The notes under the pieces were generated by a model. It did not search any database. It worked only from the letters and a program-made list of their open reading frames with translations, and was not told where the DNA came from. A stretch of 64,000 bases of DNA from Hyphomonadaceae bacterium UBA5336 (GTDB lineage: Bacteria > Pseudomonadota > Alphaproteobacteria > Caulobacterales > Hyphomonadaceae): NCBI GenBank assembly GCA_002408125.1, contig DHQO01000023.1:1-64000 (forward strand), in the 5' to 3' direction. The translations under genes and the position numbers were made by a program. This document shows, one piece after another, positions 8,980 through 16,538 of this stretch (position 1 is the stretch's first letter; every line of letters starts with the position of its first letter).

Positions 8980-10146
8980 ATGAGCGAGGCAAGACCGTTC
9001 CGGATCGAGGTCGATGACAGCGTCCTGGCGCGCCTGCGCGAAAGGGTTGCAGCCTATCGCTGGTTTCCCGAGCCCGATGGCGGCGCGGCCGGCTGGGCCT
9101 ATGGCGCCGAGGGCGCTGCACTGCGCCAGCTGCAGGCCCACTGGCTGGAGGCTTATGACTGGCGCGCGGCAGAGGCCGAGCTCAATCTCTATCCCCATTT
9201 CAAGGCCGAGATAGACGGTCTGGACGTGCATTTCGTGCATGTGGTCGGTGAGGCGGGTGGCAAGCGGCCGCTGTTGCTCACCCATGGCTGGCCGGGCTCG
9301 GTCTATGAGTTCTGGCAGGCGATCCCGAAACTTGCCTGGTCGAGCCGGCATGGCGGGCGGGTTGAGGATGCCTTCGATCTGATCATCCCGTCCTTGCCGG
9401 GCTATGGCTGGTCGGGCAAGCCGGTACGGCCCATCGGCCAGCGCGCGACCGCTGCCCTCTGGGACAGGCTGATGCGCGAGACGCTGGGCTATGACAGTTA
9501 TCTCGCCCAGGGCGGGGACTGGGGCAGCGTGGTGACCAGCTGGCTCGGCGTCCATCATGGGGCCGGCAAGGGCGGGTGCAAGGCGATCCATCTCAACATG
9601 ATCGGCCTGAGGCCTACGGACGGCACGCCGCAGAGCAAAGACGAAAAGGCCTGGCTTACCGCCACACAAGCCGCCATGCAGGCCGAGGGCAGCTATTTCA
9701 TGCAGCAGGCGACCAAGCCGCAGACGCTCGCCTGGGCGCTGATGGACAGCCCCATGGGCCAGCTCGCCTGGATGCTTGAGAAGTTCCATGGCTGGAGCGA
9801 TCTCAGCGAGAAATCGCTGTTTGAGGTCTACTCGCCCGACCAATTGCTCACCAATGCGATGATCTATCTGGTCAATGACGCCTTCGCGACTTCGGTCTGG
9901 TATTACAACGCCGTGTTCCAGGAGGGGGGAATCACCCTGCCGGAGGGCCAGTTCTGCGAAACACCCACAGCCTTCGCGAATTATCCCGGCGAAAAACTCT
10001 ACCGCGCCCCGCCGCGCAGCTGGGCCGAACGCGCCTATAATGTCACCCGCTGGCAGGACATGCCACGGGGCGGGCATTTCGCCGCCATGGAAGTTCCCGA
10101 GCTTTTCGTCGATGATGTGCGCGCCTGGGCAAGGGAGATCGCATGA
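8980..10146 (+). CDS. Microsomal-type epoxide hydrolase
   Basis: A 388-residue alpha/beta-hydrolase with the N-terminal epoxide hydrolase domain (residues 1-110, PFRIEVDDSVLARLRERV). It has the oxyanion motif HGWPGS at 102-107, the Asp nucleophile in QGGDWGS (Asp180) and the catalytic His in RGGHFAAME near the C-terminus. Such enzymes open epoxides to diols in catabolism or detoxification. GGGGGAGGA lies upstream of the ATG, which supports this start over a longer frame. The stop overlaps the next hydrolase start as ATGA, so the two are co-translated. Confidence 0.9.
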   Translation: MSEARPFRIEVDDSVLARLRERVAAYRWFPEPDGGAAGWAYGAEGAALRQLQAHWLEAYDWRAAEAELNLYPHFKAEIDGLDVHFVHVVGEAGGKRPLLLTHGWPGSVYEFWQAIPKLAWSSRHGGRVEDAFDLIIPSLPGYGWSGKPVRPIGQRATAALWDRLMRETLGYDSYLAQGGDWGSVVTSWLGVHHGAGKGGCKAIHLNMIGLRPTDGTPQSKDEKAWLTATQAAMQAEGSYFMQQATKPQTLAWALMDSPMGQLAWMLEKFHGWSDLSEKSLFEVYSPDQLLTNAMIYLVNDAFATSVWYYNAVFQEGGITLPEGQFCETPTAFANYPGEKLYRAPPRSWAERAYNVTRWQDMPRGGHFAAMEVPELFVDDVRAWAREIA

Positions 10147-10895
10147 TGGCCGACACCAAGTTCCTTACCACACCGCAGGGGCGCAAGCTTGCCTACCGCC
10201 ACACCGCCACGCGCAGTGGCAAGAGCTTTCTCTGGCTGTCGGGGTTCAATTCCGACATGGCCGGCACCAAGGTGACCGAGTTGGAAGCCTGGGCGGTGAA
10301 GACCGGGCATGGCTTCACCGCCTTCGACTATTCCGGCCACGGTCAGTCGGATGGTGATTTCGAAGCGTGCACGATCACGGACTGGCATGAGGACACGCTC
10401 GCGGTAGTAGATAAGGTCACCGAGGGCGAGCTTGTCCTGGTCGGCTCCAGCATGGGTGCCTGGATGGCGCTGCTGGCCATGAAAGCGCGCGCGGCCCGGG
10501 TCTCCGGATTGGTGCTGATCGCGCCGGCGCCGGACTTCACCGCCCGTCTGATGTGGCCGCACCTGCCATCCGAGGCACGCTTTGCCATAACCCAGGAGGG
10601 CAAGTGGATGATGCCGTCGGCCTATGGCGATCCTGTGCCGATCACCCGCGCCCTGATCGAAAGCGGGGCGCGCCATACCGTGATGGGCGCGCCGATCGAT
10701 TTTGACGGGCCGGTGCGCATCCTTCAGGGCATGCGCGACGAGGATGTGCCCTGGAAGCATGCCGAGGCGCTGGTGGAAACCATCACCAGCCGCGATCTCA
10801 CCTTCACCCTGGTCAAGGATGGCGATCACCGCCTCTCACGTCCGCACGACATCGCTCGTTTGCTGGCGACCTGCGCGGAAATCGCGGCGGACTGA
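10143..10895 (+). CDS. Alpha/beta hydrolase
   Basis: A 250-residue serine hydrolase. Its features are the nucleophile elbow LVGSSMGAW (Ser103), the substrate-proximal FDYSGHGQSDG strand-turn, the acid in GMRDEDVPWKHAE and the catalytic His in KDGDHRLSRP. It resembles the ABHD10/acyl-protein thioesterase-like group, but the substrate is not established. It overlaps the epoxide hydrolase by four bases, so both probably act in one degradation step or stress response. It ends base-to-base against the convergent tesB. Confidence 0.82.
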   Translation: MMADTKFLTTPQGRKLAYRHTATRSGKSFLWLSGFNSDMAGTKVTELEAWAVKTGHGFTAFDYSGHGQSDGDFEACTITDWHEDTLAVVDKVTEGELVLVGSSMGAWMALLAMKARAARVSGLVLIAPAPDFTARLMWPHLPSEARFAITQEGKWMMPSAYGDPVPITRALIESGARHTVMGAPIDFDGPVRILQGMRDEDVPWKHAEALVETITSRDLTFTLVKDGDHRLSRPHDIARLLATCAEIAAD

Positions 10896-11774
10896 TCAGG
10901 CGTCCTTCTTGTGCCGCCGGTTCGGCCGCATCAGGCCTTCCTGGGCGACATTGGCGACCAGTTTGCCGTCGCGGCTGTAGATCTTGCCGCGATTAAAGCT
11001 GCGCGCACCGCCCGCAAAGGGGGCGTCCATGGCATAGAGCAGCCACTCGTCGAATTTCACCGGGTGGTGGAACCACATGGAATGGTCGAGGCTCGCACCC
11101 ATGACTTCTCCGGTCATCCAGGACACGCCATGGGGCCTATGGGCTGTGCCGAGCAGGCGCATGTCGGAGGCATAGGCGAGCAGGCACTGATGCAGCCACG
11201 GCTGTTCATCGATCTCGCGCGCGACACGGAACCACAGCTCGCTCACATCTGGCTTGGGCGTGGGCGCGAGCATGTCGGTCGGATCGATTTCGCGGATGTC
11301 GATGGCGCGGGCGCGCAGGAATTCCTTGCGGATATCCTCTGGCACCTTGTCGGCCATGCCGTGGCGCAGCTCCTCCATGCTCAGCAGGTCTTCCGGACCC
11401 GCGACCTTCGGCATCTCGTGCTGGTGTTCCCAGCCCGCCTCCACGACATGGAAGGAGCAGGCCATGTTGAAGATCTGCTTGCCGTGCTGGATGGCGATGA
11501 CGCGCCGCGTCGTGAAACTGCCGCCATCCCGGGCGCGGTCGACCTCATAGATGATCGGAATTTTCGGGTCGCCAGGCCGGATGAAATAGGCGTGCAGGGA
11601 ATGGCACAGCCGGTCTTCCACGGTGCGATACGCCGCCACCAGGGACTGGGCGATCACCTGGCCGCCGAAAACGCGCTGGCTGGTTGTCTCGTCGGGGCTC
11701 TGGCCGCGGAAGAGGTCGACTTCCAGACGCTCCAGGTCGAGCAGCTTCAGCAGGTCTGATACGGGATCTGTCAT
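10896..11774 (-). CDS. tesB: Acyl-CoA thioesterase II
   Basis: A 292-residue double hot-dog thioesterase that hydrolyses medium- and long-chain acyl-CoA to free acid and CoA. Family blocks seen are FRGQSPDETTSQRVFGGQVIAQ, SLHAYFIRPGDP, DGGSFTTRRVIAIQ, and in the second hot-dog the Asp in ASLDHSMWFHHP. Length is normal for TesB. It is divergent from dnaX and convergent with the alpha/beta hydrolase. Confidence 0.93.
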   Translation of the reverse strand: MTDPVSDLLKLLDLERLEVDLFRGQSPDETTSQRVFGGQVIAQSLVAAYRTVEDRLCHSLHAYFIRPGDPKIPIIYEVDRARDGGSFTTRRVIAIQHGKQIFNMACSFHVVEAGWEHQHEMPKVAGPEDLLSMEELRHGMADKVPEDIRKEFLRARAIDIREIDPTDMLAPTPKPDVSELWFRVAREIDEQPWLHQCLLAYASDMRLLGTAHRPHGVSWMTGEVMGASLDHSMWFHHPVKFDEWLLYAMDAPFAGGARSFNRGKIYSRDGKLVANVAQEGLMRPNRRHKKDA

Positions 11775-11861
11775 GGCGAGGCCTTACGCCAGAGCCAGCT
11801 TCCTGTGAAGCCTTTGCCTTGCGGCATTGCCCTGCATTTTGTGCAGCGCCATACTCTCTTG

Positions 11862-13550
11862 ATGAGCGAGACCGAATCTCCCGATGAGCGCGACGACGCG
11901 ACCTTTTCCATGTTCTCCGACGCCGAGACCGGCCCGGTTGATGCCGGCTATCAGGTGTTGGCGCGCAAGTACCGGCCACGCACCTTCGACGATCTGATCG
12001 GCCAGGAGGCGATGGTCCGCACGCTGAAGAATGCCTTCGCGACCGACCGAATCGCCCATGCCTTCATGCTGACCGGTGTGCGCGGGGTCGGCAAGACGAC
12101 GACGGCGCGCCTGCTCGCCCGCGCCCTGAACTATCGCAGCGAGAGCGTGGATGCACCGAGCATAAAGCTCGATCCGCCCGGAGAGCATTGTGAAGCGATC
12201 ATGGCCGGGCGCCACCCGGACGTGCTGGAGCTCGATGCGGCCTCGCGCACCGGGGTTGCCGATATGCGCGACCTACTCGACGGTGCGCGCTATGCACCGG
12301 TCTCGGCGCGCTACAAGGTCTATGTCATCGACGAGGTACACATGCTCTCCACGGCGGCCTTCAATGCATTGCTCAAGACGCTCGAAGAGCCGCCCGCGCA
12401 TGTGAAGTTCATCTTCGCGACGACGGAGATCCGCAAGGTGCCGGTCACCGTGCTCTCGCGCTGCCAGCGTTTCGACCTGAAACGCCTCGATCCGGCCGCG
12501 CTCGCGGCCCATCTCGGCCGCGTGGCGACGCGCGAAGGTGCCAAGGTCTCCGAGGAAGGGCTCGCCCTGATCTCGCGCGCTGCCGAGGGTTCGGTCCGCG
12601 ACGGGCTCTCCATTCTCGACCAGGCCATTGTGCAGACCACCGATGGCGAGGAGGTGTCCGGCGCGGCAGTGCGCGACATGCTCGGCCTCGGCGACCGGGG
12701 ACGCTTGCTCGACGTGTTCGACATGGCCGTGAAGGGCGAGGCCAAGGCTGCGCTCGCCGAAGCCGATGAGCAGGTTCAGGCCGGCGCCGATCCGCTGGTG
12801 ATCCTGAAGGATCTCATGGACATCGCCGCCGAAGTGGCTGCCGCCCAGGTTGCGGGCGAGGACTATACGCCCACCGCGCCGAAGGACTGGATCGACCGCA
12901 CGCGCGCGATCGCCCAGCGCCTGTCGGCGGCCCAGGCCGCGCGGCTCTGGCAGATGCTTCTGTCGGGCTATCGCGATGCCCAGGCCGCGCCCGACACAGC
13001 CACCGCCATGCGCATGGTGCTGCTCCGCGTGGCGGCCTCGGCGGGCCTGCCTTCGCCGGAAGAGGCCGCACGCATGATTGCCGAAGCGCGCACTGGCGGC
13101 GGCTCTGGCAGTCCTGGCGCACCCAGTGGCGGAGCTGGACCAAGCAGTTTTGCCGAGATCGTCGAGCGTCTGGTCGCGCGCCGTGAGATCATCCTGCAGG
13201 GCGAGGTGGAGACCTATATCCGGCCCGGGGATGTCGCCTTTGGCCAGCTGCGCTGCGCGCTGGAGCCGGACGCGCCCGAAGGCCTCCTGCGCAAGCTCGC
13301 CCTGTTCCTGGAAAAGGATACCGGCGTGATCTGGCAAGTCGACCAGGTCGAGACAGCCGAGGAAACCATGCGCGCCCGGCGTGCCAGGATCCTGGCGGAG
13401 AAGATCGACGAGGCGAGCCGCCATCCCACCGTTGCGGCCGCGCTGGAAGCCCTGCCCGGCGCGCGCGTGGTCGATGTGCGCCAGGCTGGCCCGGTTGACC
13501 CTGAACAGGGCCAGTCCAATGTAGTGGACATGAAGCGCCGCCGGGCCTGA
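11862..13550 (+). CDS. dnaX: DNA polymerase III subunit tau/gamma
   Basis: A 562-residue clamp-loader ATPase. Seen are YQVLARKYRPRTFDDLIGQ, Walker A GVRGVGKTTTA, Walker B VYVIDEVHML and the SRCQRF sensor region, followed by a Gly/Ser/Pro linker (about residues 405-430) and a tau-type C-terminal domain. The zinc-binding four-Cys insertion of many DnaX proteins is reduced to one Cys (PPGEHCEAIMAGRHP), which is common in Alphaproteobacteria. No A-rich slippery site for frameshifting is apparent. In Caulobacter shorter forms arise by proteolysis. The start is the first ATG that gives the expected N-terminus; its ribosome site is weak. Confidence 0.94.
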   Translation: MSETESPDERDDATFSMFSDAETGPVDAGYQVLARKYRPRTFDDLIGQEAMVRTLKNAFATDRIAHAFMLTGVRGVGKTTTARLLARALNYRSESVDAPSIKLDPPGEHCEAIMAGRHPDVLELDAASRTGVADMRDLLDGARYAPVSARYKVYVIDEVHMLSTAAFNALLKTLEEPPAHVKFIFATTEIRKVPVTVLSRCQRFDLKRLDPAALAAHLGRVATREGAKVSEEGLALISRAAEGSVRDGLSILDQAIVQTTDGEEVSGAAVRDMLGLGDRGRLLDVFDMAVKGEAKAALAEADEQVQAGADPLVILKDLMDIAAEVAAAQVAGEDYTPTAPKDWIDRTRAIAQRLSAAQAARLWQMLLSGYRDAQAAPDTATAMRMVLLRVAASAGLPSPEEAARMIAEARTGGGSGSPGAPSGGAGPSSFAEIVERLVARREIILQGEVETYIRPGDVAFGQLRCALEPDAPEGLLRKLALFLEKDTGVIWQVDQVETAEETMRARRARILAEKIDEASRHPTVAAALEALPGARVVDVRQAGPVDPEQGQSNVVDMKRRRA

Positions 13551-13576
13551 CAGCCCCTGCCAGCAAGGAGTTCGCC

Positions 13577-13903
13577 ATGAAAGACCTCTCGAAGATCATG
13601 CAACAGGCGCAGGAGATGCAGGCCAAGATGGCCGAGGCGCAAAAGAAGATCGAGCAGATCGAAGCCGAGGGCGTGGCCGGTGCCGGGCTCGTCGCCGTGC
13701 GCCTGAAGGGCAAGGGCGAGCTTGTCGCCGTTCGGATCGATCCGTCTCTTATGGGCGATGAGGCAGAGATTGTGGAAGACCTGATCAAGGCCGCCCATGG
13801 CGATGCTCGCAAGCGTCTCGACAGCGAGATGGAAGCGGCCATGCGCGAGGCGACCAAGGATCTTGGCGGCGGCCTGCTGCCGGGCTTCAAGCTGCCCTTC
13901 TGA
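13577..13903 (+). CDS. YbaB/EbfC nucleoid-associated protein
   Basis: A 108-residue DNA-binding protein of the YbaB/EbfC family, starting MKDLSKIMQQAQEMQAKM and ending in a conserved LLPGFKLPF tail. AAGGAG precedes the ATG at normal spacing. It follows dnaX by 26 bases, the usual order. The gene normally third in this set, recR, is not present here: the next gene is a TonB receptor on the other strand. Confidence 0.94.
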   Translation: MKDLSKIMQQAQEMQAKMAEAQKKIEQIEAEGVAGAGLVAVRLKGKGELVAVRIDPSLMGDEAEIVEDLIKAAHGDARKRLDSEMEAAMREATKDLGGGLLPGFKLPF

Positions 13904-13928
13904 CCTGTCCAAGAACGACAAAAATAAA

Positions 13929-13950
13929 CCCGCTGGATCGCTCCAGCGGG
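13929..13950 (-). terminator. Terminator of the TonB receptor gene
   Basis: A perfect 9-bp stem CCCGCTGGA/TCCAGCGGG encloses a TCGC loop. Read on the minus strand it is followed by TTTATTTTT, so it fits termination of the receptor gene that ends at 14009. It may also act for ybaB in the other direction. Confidence 0.8.
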
Positions 13951-14008
13951 CAAATTCGATTTAGACCCAGTTCCCGATCGGGTCCGTGGCTGACTTGCTC
14001 GTTCAGCT

Positions 14009-16273
14009 CTAGAACTTCAACGCAAGTTCCACGCCAAATGTCTGCGGCTCGTTTACGAACCCGGTCAGGTTGTTGAAGTCGATGGCGCCGGTCAGGGCTT
14101 CCTCGTCGGTGATGTTGCGGCCGAAGACGGAAACGTCATAGCCCATTTCCGAGGCATAACCGATGCGCAGGCCGCCTTCCCAGTAGCCGTCCTGGCCGAA
14201 CTCCGCGCTCTCATAGAGGAAGAAGTTCGTGTCGCCCTTATAGGCCCAGTCGGTATAGGCGTAGAACTCGCCATTCGGTGCCGGGATGGAATAGCGCGCG
14301 GTGACATTGCCGATCCATTCCGGTGCGTTCGGGAAGCTGTTGCCGGAGATATTGTAACCGATGACCGTGCCCGTATCGTCGGTCACTGCCGGGTCGAGAA
14401 TGGTGCAGGGCGCGCCGCAGCCGGGCGCGACCAGAAAATCATCCTTGATCTCGGTATGGTTGTAGGAAAGACCTGCTGTCAGCAGCAGGTTTTCCATCGG
14501 CAGGGCCTCGATATCGGCCTCAAAGCCATAGCCTTCGCCGGTGTCAGCGTTGAACAGGGCGACGGTGTTGTCGAGCCCGCCGACAATGGTGAGCTGCTGG
14601 TCGCTGATCTCGTAGAAGAAAACACCGGTATTGGCGCGCAGGCGATTGTCGAACAGTTCCGACTTCACACCCGCCTCATAGGAGAGCACGGTTTCCGCAT
14701 CGGCTGAAGACAGCGTATCGCCGAAAGCGAGCCGGCCTTGTACCGACGGGGCGCGATACCCCTTGGCAATGCGGCCATAGAGATTGACCGTTTCGGTCGC
14801 TTCATAGGTTGCCGAGACATCCCAGCTGACTTCATCGGAATCGATGGTCTCTGTCAGCGGGCCGACCGGGCCGGCGCCGGCCGAGCTGATCGTGCGCTCC
14901 GCGACAAAATCCTTCTCATCGCTGGTAAAGCGCGCGCCGCCCGAAAGGGTCAGCCTGTCGGTGACGTCATAGGACAGCGAGGCGAAGATGCCGAGCGCGC
15001 TGGTGTCCTGCGCCCGCGAGGCGAGGCCGTTCAGCGGGTTGCCCTCTGCCAGGGAGTCATAGGAGGTCGAGGAGATCTCGATCTCCTCGTCGAAGACGAA
15101 GACCCCGGCCTGGCCGCGCAAGGGTCCGCCGGCATCATAGGCAAGGCGCACCTCATGGGTCGTCTGGGTGAGCTCATCCACGCCGCCACCGGTTTCCGAC
15201 GGGAAGGGGATGAGGCCCGGCCCGTAATTGCCCTCGCCGAGGAAAACCGCACCATAGCCGCCATCAATATCGCCGCGCGAGAACACCTCTGCTGTTTCAT
15301 AGCCGAAGATATAGGTCGCCTTGATCGTGTCGGTCAGCGACTTTTCGAGGGTCAGGGTGGTGCCGAAGGCTTCTTGCTCCAGCATGTTCAGGCCGTCGAA
15401 CTGCACCTTGTCGCGGTCGAAGTTCGAGCCCACCCCGTTTGAGCCGGGATCGATGATATTGGCGCGGAAGACACGGGCAGAGCCTTCACTGTCGCGCCCG
15501 TGAATGTTCAGGAGCGCGCTGAAATCATTGTCGAACGGAGTGAACAGCAGTTGCACCCGGCCGGCAAACTCCTCAAAACCCTCATACTGATCGCTCTGGC
15601 CGGTATGGATGTTGTCCACATAATCGTCGCGTGTCTGGTAGATGCCGGACAGGCGCATGGCGAGCATGTCATTGACGGGGACATTCACCGCGCCTTCGGC
15701 ATCCATCGTGTTGTAGGTGCCCCAGGAGGCGCGGCCATAGCCGCCGAACGCCTCGCCCGGGCGCACGCTGTCGAACTTGATCACGCCACCCGGCGCATTG
15801 CGGCCGAACAGGGTGCCCTGCGGCCCGCGCAACACTTCGATGGCCTCAAGATCGAACACCGGATAGCCTTTCAGGATCGGATTTTCATACGGCACGCCGT
15901 CATAGACCAGCGAAATCGGCTGGGAGGCGTTGAGATCGAAATCGGTATTGCCGAAGCCGCGAATGTAAAAGCGCGGGAAGGTGCGCCCGAAGGAGCTTTC
16001 GGCGATGACGCTCGGCACGCGCGCCGACAGGAAGCGGACATCCGCGCCGCTCGCCTTCAGATTGGTCAGCTTCTCGTCGCTCACCGTGGTGATGGAGATC
16101 GGCACGTCCTGGAGGTTTTCCTCGACCTTCTGCGCGGTCACCGTGACCGTGCCGAGGCGGTTTACCTCGTCGGTCTCCGGTGTTTGTGCTGCAGCGGAAT
16201 GAGACAGGACCAGGATCGAGACGCCAAGGCCGAAAGCGGCGCACAGCATGCGCGAACGAAGGGAAGTCGACAT
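14009..16273 (-). CDS. TonB-dependent outer-membrane receptor
   Basis: A 754-residue outer-membrane transporter with a signal peptide (residues 1-30, cleavage after HSAAA), a plug domain beginning near VEENLQDVPISITTVSDEKL and containing the conserved RGFGNTDFDL and LRGPQGTLFGRNAPGGVI blocks, and a long beta-barrel ending in phenylalanine (VELALKF). It belongs to the iron-complex/other-substrate receptor group common in marine Alphaproteobacteria. The substrate is not evident and no transporter or hydrolase is adjacent. The ATG at 16273 has AAGGA about nine bases upstream. The frame also allows a GTG one codon earlier. Confidence 0.92.
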   Translation of the reverse strand: MSTSLRSRMLCAAFGLGVSILVLSHSAAAQTPETDEVNRLGTVTVTAQKVEENLQDVPISITTVSDEKLTNLKASGADVRFLSARVPSVIAESSFGRTFPRFYIRGFGNTDFDLNASQPISLVYDGVPYENPILKGYPVFDLEAIEVLRGPQGTLFGRNAPGGVIKFDSVRPGEAFGGYGRASWGTYNTMDAEGAVNVPVNDMLAMRLSGIYQTRDDYVDNIHTGQSDQYEGFEEFAGRVQLLFTPFDNDFSALLNIHGRDSEGSARVFRANIIDPGSNGVGSNFDRDKVQFDGLNMLEQEAFGTTLTLEKSLTDTIKATYIFGYETAEVFSRGDIDGGYGAVFLGEGNYGPGLIPFPSETGGGVDELTQTTHEVRLAYDAGGPLRGQAGVFVFDEEIEISSTSYDSLAEGNPLNGLASRAQDTSALGIFASLSYDVTDRLTLSGGARFTSDEKDFVAERTISSAGAGPVGPLTETIDSDEVSWDVSATYEATETVNLYGRIAKGYRAPSVQGRLAFGDTLSSADAETVLSYEAGVKSELFDNRLRANTGVFFYEISDQQLTIVGGLDNTVALFNADTGEGYGFEADIEALPMENLLLTAGLSYNHTEIKDDFLVAPGCGAPCTILDPAVTDDTGTVIGYNISGNSFPNAPEWIGNVTARYSIPAPNGEFYAYTDWAYKGDTNFFLYESAEFGQDGYWEGGLRIGYASEMGYDVSVFGRNITDEEALTGAIDFNNLTGFVNEPQTFGVELALKF

Positions 16274-16464
16274 CACCCGATATCCTTTTGTCTGTTGCAG
16301 GCCGCGCCTGCAGGCGCGGTCCCTCAGGGCGCCTTGTCATGGCGTCGGGGCTTGGCGCAACCGGATTCGGTGACTTGTTCGTGCGAACACGGAAGTTTGG
16401 CGTGCCACGTTGCGGCATTGCAACAAAACGTTCAACTTTATCGCGCGTCAGGGGAATAAACTAA

Positions 16465-16493
16465 GCCCACCGCAGGACTAAGCTGCGGCGGGC
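16465..16493 (-). terminator. Probable terminator of the acidic protein gene
   Basis: GCCCACCGCAG and CTGCGGCGGGC form an 11-bp stem with one mismatch and a 7-base loop. On the minus strand it is followed by TTAGTTTATT, which is a weak U-rich tail. It lies 46 bases after the stop of the acidic protein gene. Confidence 0.6.
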
Positions 16494-16538
16494 ATATGGA
16501 AGATCCGGGATTGTTCCGGCGGGCCGGCGCCCGGGAAA

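Noticed and set aside
11862..13550. Programmed frameshift in dnaX
   Set aside because: I saw no A-rich slippery sequence with a following hairpin. The related Caulobacter protein is shortened by proteolysis instead.
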